A stretch of 64,000 nt of DNA from Chloroflexota bacterium (GCA_013388855.1 JACAEM010000007.1:1-64000), one strand, 5' to 3'. Shown: positions 42,981 through 51,175, counted from the first letter of the stretch. Numbers and translations: made by a program. Notes: generated by a model from the letters alone, not told the origin.

Positions 42981-43559
42981 ATGTTGGGAATACAAAGTCA
43001 ATTATTCGAGGGGCAGGATGTTCGTCTGGGACCGATCGATTACGAGAAGGACCCGGAGATCGAATCCAAGTGGACGCATGATTCCGATTTCATGCGGATG
43101 TATGATACTGAACCCGCCCGCCCGATGTCTGTGGCGATGGTGAAGAAGGCGTATGAAAAGCTCGAGAAGGCGATCGAGGAAGAGAAAAATATGTTTTTCT
43201 TTACCATCCGTGCCCGCGAAGATGACCGTTTGATCGGTAAGGCGTTGGTGCATCGTATCGAATGGTCGAATGGGAACGGCTTCATTCGCCTCGGTATTGG
43301 TGCGAGGGATGACCAGCGCAAGGGATACGGTTCGCAGGCTTTGCGGATGTTGCTTCGTTTTGTGTTCGCGGAACTGAATCTGTTCCGCATCAGCGTGGCG
43401 GTGCCTGAATATAACGAGGGAGCGATTTCCTTGTTCAAGAAATTTGGCTTTGTGGAGGAAGTCCGCAGGCGGCAGGCGTTGGATCGGGATGGACGTCGTT
43501 GGGATATGCTCATTTTGGGTCTGTTGAAGGATGAATGGCAAGAGTCAGCTTCGGCGTAG
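42981..43559 (+). CDS. GNAT acetyltransferase 1 (RimJ/RimL-like)
   Basis: A 192-residue GNAT of the RimJ/RimL-like type. The acetyl-CoA loop region reads ARDDQRKGYGSQAL, followed by NLFRISVAVPEYNEGAISLFKKFGF, the standard motif-B ending. ATAGGAGAAATCAC is the ribosome-binding site. First gene after the leader peptide and two terminators. Substrate unknown: small amines, aminoglycoside-type drugs or protein N-termini are possible. Confidence 0.85.
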   Translation: MLGIQSQLFEGQDVRLGPIDYEKDPEIESKWTHDSDFMRMYDTEPARPMSVAMVKKAYEKLEKAIEEEKNMFFFTIRAREDDRLIGKALVHRIEWSNGNGFIRLGIGARDDQRKGYGSQALRMLLRFVFAELNLFRISVAVPEYNEGAISLFKKFGFVEEVRRRQALDRDGRRWDMLILGLLKDEWQESASA

Positions 43560-43597
43560 AAAGAAGCGGCTTTTTATTTCATAAGGAGAACCTTGTA

Positions 43598-44167
43598 ATG
43601 AAAGACTTATTTCATGGAGAATTCGTCCGCCTGACGGCTGAGGACCCGGATGTCCGCGCAAAAATCGAAGTCCATTGGCAACGAGACTCGGAATATCGCA
43701 GGTTGTTGGACTCCGAACCGGCGATGGTAGTATCCGAGAAGTGGTTGAAGGATTGGTTCGAGAAACGAAACGAGGAAGGATTTAGCCCCAATCGTTATGT
43801 CTTCTCCATCCGCACTCTGGTTGAAGAAAAGTTGATTGGCTTCTTTAGTTTGTGGGTGGATTTGATCCACAGCGAGGCGTGGGTTGGGATCGGGATTGGC
43901 GAGCGCGAGTTTTGGGGCAAAGGTTATGGCACGGACATGATGAAGTTGTGTCTGCGATATGCTTTTACTGAGTTGAATGTGCACCGCGTGTCGCTGGGCT
44001 TGCATTCCTATAACCCGCGTGCGTTGAAGTCCTATGAGAAGGCAGGGTTTCAACTCGAAGGTTGCACGCGTAAGGATACTTTGCGCGAAGGGAAGCGTAC
44101 CGACGGGTTCTGGATGGGAATCCTGCGCGAGGAATGGCTGGCAATGCAAAATGGAGCAAAACCATGA
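43598..44167 (+). CDS. GNAT acetyltransferase 2 (RimJ/RimL-like)
   Basis: A 189-residue GNAT closely related to the next gene. The conserved GIGEREFWGKGYGTD acetyl-CoA loop and SYNPRALKSYEKAGF motif are visible. Start 43598 has AAGGAGAACC upstream. It lies 38 bp after GNAT 1, and its stop overlaps the ATG of GNAT 3 by 4 nt. It probably arose by tandem duplication with GNAT 3. Confidence 0.87.
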   Translation: MKDLFHGEFVRLTAEDPDVRAKIEVHWQRDSEYRRLLDSEPAMVVSEKWLKDWFEKRNEEGFSPNRYVFSIRTLVEEKLIGFFSLWVDLIHSEAWVGIGIGEREFWGKGYGTDMMKLCLRYAFTELNVHRVSLGLHSYNPRALKSYEKAGFQLEGCTRKDTLREGKRTDGFWMGILREEWLAMQNGAKP

Positions 44168-44721
44168 AGAATATTTTGACTGGTGAACTCGTGCGTTTAA
44201 GCGCGTTGGATGCGGATGAGATTGGAAGGACCTTTGCACGTTGGGGGCGCGATTCGGAGTTTCAGCGTTTGTTGAACAGCAATGTTGCCCGCATGGCTTC
44301 GGCGAAGAATGCGCAAACGTGGCTGGAGAAGGAACTGGATGAACAGCCCGTCAACTTGCACTGGTTCGGCATCCGCAAATTGGACGATGATATGTTACTC
44401 GGTGATATTGACCTGTATGTGTACAACTGGTCTGCCCGCGATGCCTTTGTTGGATTGGGCATCGGCGAACGAGAGTTTTGGGGTAAAGGCTATGGCACCG
44501 ATGTGATGAAGGTGATCCTGCGTTACGGTTTTACCGAGGTCAATTTGAAGCGTGTCACACTGATCGTTTTTGAGTACAACCCGCGTGCGATTCGTTCCTA
44601 CGAAAAGGCGGGATTCCGTCACGAGGGGCGAATGCGCGGCGTCCTGAATAAAGAAGGTAGGCGCTGGGATATGCTCACGATGGGCATTCTGCGCGAAGAA
44701 TGGATGGAACAAAACAAGTAG
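44164..44721 (+). CDS. GNAT acetyltransferase 3 (RimJ/RimL-like)
   Basis: A 185-residue GNAT sharing GIGEREFWGKGYGTD and EYNPRAIRSYEKAGF with GNAT 2. It is translationally coupled to GNAT 2 (ATGA overlap at 44164-44167). It ends 46 bp before GNAT 4. The paralogy and coupling suggest either dosage or slightly different substrates. Confidence 0.87.
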   Translation: MKNILTGELVRLSALDADEIGRTFARWGRDSEFQRLLNSNVARMASAKNAQTWLEKELDEQPVNLHWFGIRKLDDDMLLGDIDLYVYNWSARDAFVGLGIGEREFWGKGYGTDVMKVILRYGFTEVNLKRVTLIVFEYNPRAIRSYEKAGFRHEGRMRGVLNKEGRRWDMLTMGILREEWMEQNK

Positions 44722-44767
44722 TGTTTTCGATGCTGAGATCAGCGTTGGAAATTAAATGGAGAATTTT

Positions 44768-45769
44768 ATGAATACACAACCTGCAACGAATGAAGTACTT
44801 CTCGACCCAAGCCTCAAGCTCCGCCCAGCGCAATGGGCGGACTTGGACGGCGTGGCTCAACTCATCCTCGATGTTTGTACATCGGACGGCGACCCGACTG
44901 TCGCGGTCACGCCTGGTGACCTTGCGCGCGAATGGAAAAATGAAGGCTTTACGCTCGAACGCGATGCATGGGTTGTGACGACACCCGAAGGTCGCATTGT
45001 TGGCTACGAGGAATTCGTCAACCGGCATGTGAATGCAGTCTTTCAGGGAGACGGCTATGTCCATATCGATTTCCATGGACTGGGCATCGGCACAACCATG
45101 ATGCGCATCCTCGAAGAACGCGCGCGTGAACAGATGAAGCTTGCCGAACCAGATCTGCGCGTCTATATTCGGAATGCCATGGCCATCGGGGATATCGTCG
45201 CCCGCGAGATGCACGAGCATGAAGGCTATCATGCCATACGCTTTTCGTGGCGGATGGAGATCAAACTGGATAATCCACCTCCTGCGCCTGTATTCCCTGA
45301 TGGGATCGAACTCCGTCCCTTTGTATTGGAAGAGCACAATCGTGCGGTCTTTGAAGCGCACGAGGAGGCATTCAGCGATCACTGGGGACATACCCCTGGG
45401 ACGTATGAAAAATGGCAACATCGCATGACGAACCGCGAAGATTTCGACCCGTCCCTTTGGCACATTGCCTGGGATGGCGACCAGATTGCGGGCTATTCCC
45501 TCTGCCGCTATCGCATGGATATTGGCTGGGTGGGCACACTGGGCGTGCGCCGCGCGTGGCGCAAACGCGGACTCGGTGAAGCGTTGCTTCTCCACTCGTT
45601 CGGTGAATTTTATAAACGAAGCAAGGATGTCATCGGTCTGGGCGTTGACGCGTCAAATCCCACAGGCGCGACGCGTTTGTATCAAAAGGCGGGCATGAAA
45701 ATTGCCGCCGAATACGTTATTTACGAAAAGGAATTGCGCTCTGGGCGTGATCCTGAAGAGCAGGAATAG
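44768..45769 (+). CDS. Double-domain GNAT acetyltransferase 4
   Basis: A 333-residue protein with two GNAT domains in tandem. The N-terminal one (about residues 12-160) has a weak loop (FHGLGIGTTMM); the C-terminal one (about residues 180-325) has the full GVRRAWRKRGLGEALL loop and NPTGATRLYQKAGM. The arrangement resembles mycothiol-synthase-like double GNATs. The start at 44768 follows GGAGAATTTT; the ATG at 44756 contains the ribosome-binding site. Paralogue of the next gene. Confidence 0.87.
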   Translation: MNTQPATNEVLLDPSLKLRPAQWADLDGVAQLILDVCTSDGDPTVAVTPGDLAREWKNEGFTLERDAWVVTTPEGRIVGYEEFVNRHVNAVFQGDGYVHIDFHGLGIGTTMMRILEERAREQMKLAEPDLRVYIRNAMAIGDIVAREMHEHEGYHAIRFSWRMEIKLDNPPPAPVFPDGIELRPFVLEEHNRAVFEAHEEAFSDHWGHTPGTYEKWQHRMTNREDFDPSLWHIAWDGDQIAGYSLCRYRMDIGWVGTLGVRRAWRKRGLGEALLLHSFGEFYKRSKDVIGLGVDASNPTGATRLYQKAGMKIAAEYVIYEKELRSGRDPEEQE

Positions 45770-45778
45770 GAGAATCAA

Positions 45779-46813
45779 ATGAACGCATATTTGCAGGAAG
45801 AATTGAAAGTTGCTTTACCTGAAGGCTTCACTGTTCGCGGAGCCAGAATGGAAGACGTGGAACCTGCCCTCGTATTGTTCAATCGCTGGGCGCGTTCGGT
45901 CATTCATGAGGACGAGATCACAGACGCCGAAGCCATCCGCACCGAATGGAAATCTCCAGGTTTCGACCCCATGGAGGATATCCGCCTCGTGTTCTCGCCG
46001 AACGGAGAGATGGTCGGCTACGTCGAAGTGTGGACTACACAAAAGCCGCCCGTCCACCCGTGGATCTGGGGACGTGTGCATCCCGATTATGCAAACAATA
46101 ACATCGGCACATATCTCCTCACCTGGGCAGAGGAACGCGCCAGACGAGTCTTGAACGATCTGCCCGCAGACCTTCGCTTCGCGCCACGTGTCGGTATCTA
46201 TCGTCAGGCGGATGCGTCGAAAAAATTGTTCGAGGATCGAGGCTTCCAACGCATTCGTAGTTCATACACGATGCGCATTAACATGGACGCCCCGCCTCCA
46301 GCCCCGCATTGGGCAGATGGCATCACCCTGCGCACCTTCCACCCCGAGACCGACATGGAAGCCGTCTATCGTGTTGTGGATGAAGCATTCAGTGACCACT
46401 TCGGTCATATCGAAACACCCTTTGAAGAAGGGTTGGAACGCTTCAAACATTTTGCGATGGGCTATGAAGGCTTTGATCCCACGCTCTGGTTCCTCGCCAT
46501 GGACGGGAATGAGATCGCAGGGATCAGCCTTTGCCGCAAGAGCGCCTATGACAACCCTGATGTCGGCTGGGTGGACACATTGGGCGTGCGCCGTCCGTGG
46601 CGCAAACGCGGTATCGGGCTTGCCTTGCTTCGCCACTCGTTCGGTGAATTATATCGGCGCGGCAAACGCATCGCAGGTCTCGGCGTGGACGCGGAAAACC
46701 TCACGGGTGCATTACGTCTCTATGAAAGCGCGGGTATGCACGTTCACCTCGCATTTGACCTTTTTGAAAAGGAGATCAGAGCTGGCAAAGAAATCAGTGT
46801 ACAATCACTTTGA
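45779..46813 (+). CDS. Double-domain GNAT acetyltransferase 5
   Basis: A 344-residue double-GNAT protein paralogous to the preceding one. The C-terminal loop GVRRPWRKRGIGLALLRHSFGEL is nearly identical between them; the N-terminal loop (NNNIGTYLL) is degenerate in both. AGGAGAATCAA lies before the ATG, 9 bp after the previous stop. It is probably the last of the tightly packed GNAT block. Confidence 0.87.
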   Translation: MNAYLQEELKVALPEGFTVRGARMEDVEPALVLFNRWARSVIHEDEITDAEAIRTEWKSPGFDPMEDIRLVFSPNGEMVGYVEVWTTQKPPVHPWIWGRVHPDYANNNIGTYLLTWAEERARRVLNDLPADLRFAPRVGIYRQADASKKLFEDRGFQRIRSSYTMRINMDAPPPAPHWADGITLRTFHPETDMEAVYRVVDEAFSDHFGHIETPFEEGLERFKHFAMGYEGFDPTLWFLAMDGNEIAGISLCRKSAYDNPDVGWVDTLGVRRPWRKRGIGLALLRHSFGELYRRGKRIAGLGVDAENLTGALRLYESAGMHVHLAFDLFEKEIRAGKEISVQSL

Positions 46814-46820
46814 AAAATAA

Positions 46821-46864
46821 CGTCCCGAAGGCTTGTCCTGAGAATCACAACAATCTTCGGGACG
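46821..46864. repeat. Palindromic element
   Basis: Perfect 10-bp arms CGTCCCGAAG (46821-46830) / CTTCGGGACG (46855-46864) around GCTTGTCCTGAGAA, between two same-strand genes. Confidence 0.55.
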
Positions 46865-46885
46865 CTGAATACAAAGGAGACCAAT

Positions 46886-47293
46886 ATGAACCTTCGCTGT
46901 TCCTTTTGCCAAACCCCCTACACCCTCAGCCGGGTTGCCATGCTTGATGCCCTGCAGGAAATTGACTCAAAGAAACTAACCCACTACGATGCGCATTGCC
47001 CGCGTTGCCGGCGTGCCACTCCGATTCCTCGGCAGAAATTGGAAATGTTCATGCCCAATTGGAAGGATGAACTCAGGAAGTTCGAGGCTGAGATGAAAGC
47101 ACACCCACAACAAGAAGCGCCTCTCCCCAAGCCCGAGCCTGTCTCAGCGCCTCAAACTGAACCCAAGCCTGCGCAGACTCCTGCCAAGGAAAAGCCAGCG
47201 AAGGAAGTACCCGCAAAAGATAGACCATCCACGAAGAAACCTGCCGCACAAAAGAAAGCAACCACTGCCAAGACAACGAAGAAGAGCAAGTGA
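46886..47293 (+). CDS. Zinc-ribbon protein with Lys/Ala/Pro-rich tail
   Basis: A 135-residue protein: an N-terminal zinc ribbon with two Cys-x2-Cys pairs (CSFCQ at residues 5-8, CPRCRR at about 38-41), a short helix (about residues 55-70), then a disordered Pro/Lys/Ala-rich tail with repeated KPA/AKE units ending in poly-basic residues. The tail resembles histone-H1-like nucleic-acid-binding tails. AGGAGACCAAT precedes the ATG. Role in the acetyltransferase cluster unknown; lysine-rich tails are possible acetylation targets (inference). Confidence 0.75.
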   Translation: MNLRCSFCQTPYTLSRVAMLDALQEIDSKKLTHYDAHCPRCRRATPIPRQKLEMFMPNWKDELRKFEAEMKAHPQQEAPLPKPEPVSAPQTEPKPAQTPAKEKPAKEVPAKDRPSTKKPAAQKKATTAKTTKKSK

Positions 47294-47306
47294 ACCGATC
47301 TGGTAA

Positions 47307-47398
47307 TGTCACCCTGAGCGCTAGCGAGGGGTCTCCGAGATAATCGTAGAGATTCTCACCTGCACTTGCGTGCGGTGCAAGTGTCGTTCAGGGTGACA
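47307..47398. repeat. Palindromic repeat, GTCACCCTGA family
   Basis: Terminal inverted repeats TGTCACCCTGA (47307-47317) / TCAGGGTGACA (47388-47398), inner GGGTCTCCGAGA and AGAGATTCTC; no coding frame. A different family from TGTCRTTGC. Confidence 0.8.
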
Positions 47399-47424
47399 TA
47401 CCATGGTGTAACTGAGACAACCAC

Positions 47425-48021
47425 ATGAGCATCAAAGCAGTGATCTTCGACCTGGGTGGGGTCATCCTCCGCACGGAATATCAGGCACCGCGTCAGCATC
47501 TTGCGGAACGCCTGGGTATGGAGTACGACGATTTATCCCGACTTATCTTTGACAGCCCCACGGCACAACAGGCAACCGTCGGTGAATTGACCGCAGAGGA
47601 GCATTGGGCGTCGGTGATGAAACGCCTGAAGCGACCCATCTCCGAAGCGCAAATTATCCGTGATGAATTCTTTGCAGGTGACATACTCGACCGTGAACTG
47701 GTCAATTTCATTCGTTCATTGAAGGGCAAATACAAAACGGGACTCATCTCGAACGCATGGGACGATCTGCGGGCATACATCCTCAAGGAAAAGTTCGATG
47801 ATGCCTTTCATCACATGGTCATTTCGGCGGAGGTTAAGGTGGCGAAGCCGTCAGCGAGGATATACCAGATTGCGCTGGAACAGCTTGAGGTGAGTCCGAG
47901 CGAGGCGGTCTTCGTCGACGATTTCATCGAGAATATCGAAGCCTGTCAAAAACTTGGCATCCAGGGAATCCATTTCAGGAATCCTGAAGACGCCTTAAGT
48001 CAATTGAAACAATTATTATGA
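47425..48021 (+). CDS. HAD family hydrolase (YihX-like)
   Basis: A 198-residue HAD-IA hydrolase. Motif I is FDLGGV (nucleophile Asp about residue 9), motif II the Ser of GLISNAWDD, motif III the Lys of VAKPSARIY, and motif IV FVDDFIENIEA. The second Asp of the usual DxD is replaced by Gly, as is normal in YihX/epoxide-hydrolase-like members. A sugar-phosphate phosphatase activity is plausible. It is separated from the zinc-ribbon gene by a palindromic repeat. Confidence 0.85.
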   Translation: MSIKAVIFDLGGVILRTEYQAPRQHLAERLGMEYDDLSRLIFDSPTAQQATVGELTAEEHWASVMKRLKRPISEAQIIRDEFFAGDILDRELVNFIRSLKGKYKTGLISNAWDDLRAYILKEKFDDAFHHMVISAEVKVAKPSARIYQIALEQLEVSPSEAVFVDDFIENIEACQKLGIQGIHFRNPEDALSQLKQLL

Positions 48022-48058
48022 GTGGCTGTCCTATTGGGCGGTCACTGATAGGACAACC

Positions 48059-49396
48059 ATGTTATCCAGAACGAAAACCATTTTACGTGACTTGGGGAAC
48101 GGACTTATCATGCGCCGTTCTTCAGTCGAAGATGTGGACGCGCTCTCTGCGTTCAACGGCATGATCCATCGTGAAGATGACGCGGATGAACAGCGCCTCA
48201 TCGCATGGACACGTGACCTGCTCACGCGCCAACATCCCACTTTCCATGCTGACGATTTCATTATCATCGAAGAGTCTGCCACGGGACGAATTGTCTCGTC
48301 CATGAACTTGATTCCACAAACGTGGAGCTACGAAGGAATCAAGTTTGGTGTGGGGCGACCTGAATTGGTTGGCACACTGCCTGAATACCGCGGCAAGGGA
48401 CTCGTCCGTATGCAGTTCGATGAAATTCATCAGTGGTGTATCGAGCGTGATTTGCCTGTACAGATCATTACGGGCATTCCATATTTTTATCGTCAGTTCG
48501 GGTATGAAATGGCGCTCGAGTTCGTCGGGCGGAGGTTCGGCTACGAAGCGCAGGTGCCGAAGTTGGAAGAGGGGGAGCAGGAAAAATATGTTTTGCGCCC
48601 AGCCGTCGAAGCGGACATACCCTTTATCGCCAATGTGTATGAACATGCCATACAACGTCACATGGTCAGGTGTGAGCGGACGCTGGAGATATTCAAGTAC
48701 GAATTGCTGGAGCAGGATCGAAATGCCGCCCATTACTTTGACACGCTTGTGATCGAAGATGTCTCTGGCGAGGCGGTTGGATACCTGCAACACTACAGTT
48801 ATCTCACTAGAACGGGCTTAACAGCGGTCTGGTATGAACTGAAGCAGGGAGTCTCGTGGCTGGACGTGACGCCGAGCGTTGTTCGCTATTTGTGGAACAA
48901 GGGACAGGAATTGGCAAAACGTGATGGAAGAACAAGCACATCGTTCGGTTTCATCGGCGGGTCGCATCATCCTGTGTATCAGGCGCTGGGCGAAGACCTT
49001 CCCACAATCATTTCGCCGTATGCTTACCAGGTTCGTGTACCTGATGTGGCTGGCTTCTTGAATCATATCAAGCCTGCACTCGAGAAGCGGCTGGCGGAAT
49101 CGATTGCCGCTGGTCACAGCCGTGAGATCAGGGTTAGTTTTTATCGCGAAGGTGTGCGGATCGTGATCGAGAAAGGCAAGCTGACCACCATCGAAAAATG
49201 GACGCCTGTCACCAAAGACGACGAGGGTGACATCGCTTTCCCCGACCGCACCTTCCTGCAGATGCTGTTTGGCTATCGCAGTTACGAAGAACTAAGCACT
49301 TCCTTTGTCGAGTGCTGGTGTGGCGGCGAAGAAGTGCGGGCTCTGATGAGCATTCTCTTCCCGAAGAAACAGTCGGATGTTTTTCCGATGGCGTGA
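48059..49396 (+). CDS. Eis-like GNAT acetyltransferase with SCP2-like domain
   Basis: A 445-residue protein with the layout of Eis (enhanced intracellular survival) acetyltransferases. An N-terminal GNAT carries loop LPEYRGKGLVRMQF and the GIPYFYRQFGYEMAL segment, a second degenerate GNAT spans about residues 175-320, and a C-terminal sterol-carrier-like domain follows (about residues 335-440, GVRIVIEKGKLTTIEKW). Eis enzymes acetylate aminoglycosides at several amines; whether this one does is unknown. The next gene is an MFS exporter. Confidence 0.85.
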   Translation: MLSRTKTILRDLGNGLIMRRSSVEDVDALSAFNGMIHREDDADEQRLIAWTRDLLTRQHPTFHADDFIIIEESATGRIVSSMNLIPQTWSYEGIKFGVGRPELVGTLPEYRGKGLVRMQFDEIHQWCIERDLPVQIITGIPYFYRQFGYEMALEFVGRRFGYEAQVPKLEEGEQEKYVLRPAVEADIPFIANVYEHAIQRHMVRCERTLEIFKYELLEQDRNAAHYFDTLVIEDVSGEAVGYLQHYSYLTRTGLTAVWYELKQGVSWLDVTPSVVRYLWNKGQELAKRDGRTSTSFGFIGGSHHPVYQALGEDLPTIISPYAYQVRVPDVAGFLNHIKPALEKRLAESIAAGHSREIRVSFYREGVRIVIEKGKLTTIEKWTPVTKDDEGDIAFPDRTFLQMLFGYRSYEELSTSFVECWCGGEEVRALMSILFPKKQSDVFPMA

Positions 49397-49404
49397 GGAA
49401 ATAC

Positions 49405-49477
49405 GGCTAACCACAGAGACACTGAGTCACGGAGTTTTTAATTGTTTATCTCTGTGCCTTCGTGTCTCCGTGGCTAA
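49405..49477. repeat. Palindromic repeat, CCACAGAGACAC family
   Basis: Long imperfect inverted repeat: TAACCACAGAGACACTGAG on the left mirrors TCGTGTCTCCGTGGCTA on the right around an AT-rich loop. Confidence 0.8.
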
Positions 49478-49510
49478 AAAAATAACTTTTAGATTGATAT
49501 GGAGATCAAA

Positions 49511-49567
49511 ATGCAAATTCTATTCTCAACCAACATCCTCTGGCACAAAGGAGAAATCCCTGCCTGA
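49511..49567 (+). CDS. Possible 18-residue leader ORF upstream of the MFS gene
   Basis: ATG at 49511 with GGAGATCAAA directly upstream encodes MQILFSTNILWHKGEIPA and a TGA. It is followed by a hairpin (49597-49656) ending just before the MFS ribosome-binding site. It may be a second regulatory leader peptide or a gene remnant; length and lack of homology keep confidence low. Confidence 0.35.
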   Translation: MQILFSTNILWHKGEIPA

Positions 49568-49596
49568 TAAACCGCAACTCATTTTAGACAATCCAT

Positions 49597-49656
49597 GTAG
49601 AGTTGCGGTGTTACTTGTCGTGGGTCGGGTTGCCAACCCGACTTACACTACTCTAC
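49597..49656. repeat. Palindromic element with inner GTCGGGTTGCCAACCCGAC hairpin
   Basis: Outer arms GTAGAGT (49597-49603) / ACTCTAC (49650-49656); inner stem GTCGGGTT (49624-49631) / AACCCGAC (49635-49642). It ends 10 bp before the MFS start. Confidence 0.75.
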
Positions 49657-49666
49657 AAAGGTACAT

Positions 49667-50929
49667 ATGTTTTCCAATTTAAAGCTAAACGCAAGAACCG
49701 TTTATTTGTTCATCGAGTTCAGCGCATCCATGTTCTTTGCGATGATGTTTACCGTCACCTCGCTGTATGAAGCCACTGTTGCTGGGCTGACTCCTGTTCA
49801 ACTCATCCTCGTCGGCACAACGCTGGAGATCTCGGCGTTCGTCTTTGAAGTACCCACAGGCATCGTCGCGGACGTGTACTCCCGCAGGCTTTCGATCATC
49901 ATCGGTTATATCCTGATGGGAGTTGGTTTTCTCATCGAAGGCTTCTTCCCTGCCTTCCTGCCCATCCTGCTGGCACAGGTCATCTGGGGCTTGGGATATA
50001 CCTTCACCTCAGGCGCCACGCAGGCATGGATCTCCGACGAGGTCGGCGAAGACGACGCCAACAAACTCTTCCTCCGTGCCACACAGGTCGGTCTATTTTC
50101 CTCACTCATCGGCATGGGACTTGCCGCCTTCATCGGCGCAAACGACGTGGTCGTGCCGTTGCGTGTCGGCTCGGCGGGCGTGCTGTTGATCGGCGTCATC
50201 CTTGCAGTCATCATGCCCGAAACGGGATTTCATCCCACTCCACGCGAAGACCGTAATACCTGGCAGCACATGTGGCATACCTTTAAACAAGGTGTGGATA
50301 CTGTCCGCGCCAAGCCGCGCCTCATGAACATTGTCTTCATTGGTCTGTTTTACGGAATCTACAGCGAAGGCTTTGACCGCCTGTGGGTCAAGCACCTGCT
50401 TGACACATTCGAGTTGCCGGTTATCTTCGGCAATAACCAGGTCGCTTTCTTTGCGACTTTACGCGTAGCGGGTACGATCCTCACGATTCTCGCCGTCCGC
50501 TTTGTGGAAAAACGCGTAGACTCGTCGAGTCCGCTGGCGATCGGTCGCGCTGTGCTTATCGTCACGGCGGGTATCTCGCTGGCGATGCTTGGTTTTGCGC
50601 TTTCGCAAATTCTCGTCCTCAGCCTGATTCTGTACCTCATCATTGATGCTTTGCGCGATGTCCACATCCCATTGCAGACTGCGTGGGTGAATCAAAAACT
50701 GGATTCCCAAACCCGCGCCACGGTTCATTCGATGTTCGGACAGGTGGATGCCATCGGGCAAATGTTGGGAGGTCCGATTGTCGCGGTGATCGCGGCAACG
50801 GGTTCCGCCGTCGCTTCGCTCGTGACCTCGAGCCTGCTTTTGTCTCCCGCGCTTTTCTTTATCCGACGAGCAAATATACAGTCCATGAGTGAGGCGGATG
50901 GGGAGGTGGAGTCAGTGCCTGCTGATTAA
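49667..50929 (+). CDS. MFS transporter (drug-efflux-like)
   Basis: A 420-residue major facilitator with about 12 transmembrane helices. The loop 2-3 motif reads GIVADVYSRRLSIIIGY (variant of motif A), and it shows the GLGYTFTSGATQAWI segment common in multidrug/tetracycline-type MFS of Gram-positive and Chloroflexota genomes. AAAGG lies before the ATG. It follows an Eis-like acetyltransferase and completes a plausible detoxification cluster. Substrate unknown. Confidence 0.88.
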   Translation: MFSNLKLNARTVYLFIEFSASMFFAMMFTVTSLYEATVAGLTPVQLILVGTTLEISAFVFEVPTGIVADVYSRRLSIIIGYILMGVGFLIEGFFPAFLPILLAQVIWGLGYTFTSGATQAWISDEVGEDDANKLFLRATQVGLFSSLIGMGLAAFIGANDVVVPLRVGSAGVLLIGVILAVIMPETGFHPTPREDRNTWQHMWHTFKQGVDTVRAKPRLMNIVFIGLFYGIYSEGFDRLWVKHLLDTFELPVIFGNNQVAFFATLRVAGTILTILAVRFVEKRVDSSSPLAIGRAVLIVTAGISLAMLGFALSQILVLSLILYLIIDALRDVHIPLQTAWVNQKLDSQTRATVHSMFGQVDAIGQMLGGPIVAVIAATGSAVASLVTSSLLLSPALFFIRRANIQSMSEADGEVESVPAD

Positions 50930-50934
50930 GACAC

Positions 50935-50973
50935 GTAGGGTGGACGGGCAACTACTGCTCGTCCACCCTATAC
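50935..50973. terminator. Hairpin/palindromic element after MFS gene
   Basis: GTAGGGTGGACGGGCA (50935-50950) pairs with TGCTCGTCCACCCTATAC (50956-50973). Strong stem but no T-run; either a terminator or another repeat family. Confidence 0.6.
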
Positions 50974-51078
50974 ATTCATTTTGATTTCCTTGGGATCAAT
51001 GATGTAGTTCTCGAAATATCCGCCCATGACATGGGCATAGGTGACTACTTTCCCTTTTTTTACTTGACTGCCCATCGA
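50968..51078 (-). pseudogene. Relic of a zinc-ribbon protein
   Basis: A minus-strand frame from ATG at 51075 to TAG at 50968 reads GKVVTYAHVMGGYFENYIIDP. It aligns to the VKYVNYVCTDCGYFETYITDE region of the intact zinc-ribbon protein at 53151-53375. Both cysteines of the second CxxC are lost and the N-terminal ribbon half is missing, so it looks like a decayed duplicate at the far end of the same operon. Confidence 0.55.
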
Positions 51079-51175
51079 ACATATCCTGACTATATAAGCC
51101 GCCAATGTCGTTTTCCTGCATGTGGATCATGTTGGATCCATATGCAGAACATTTTCCATCCTTCATTCATACCCA

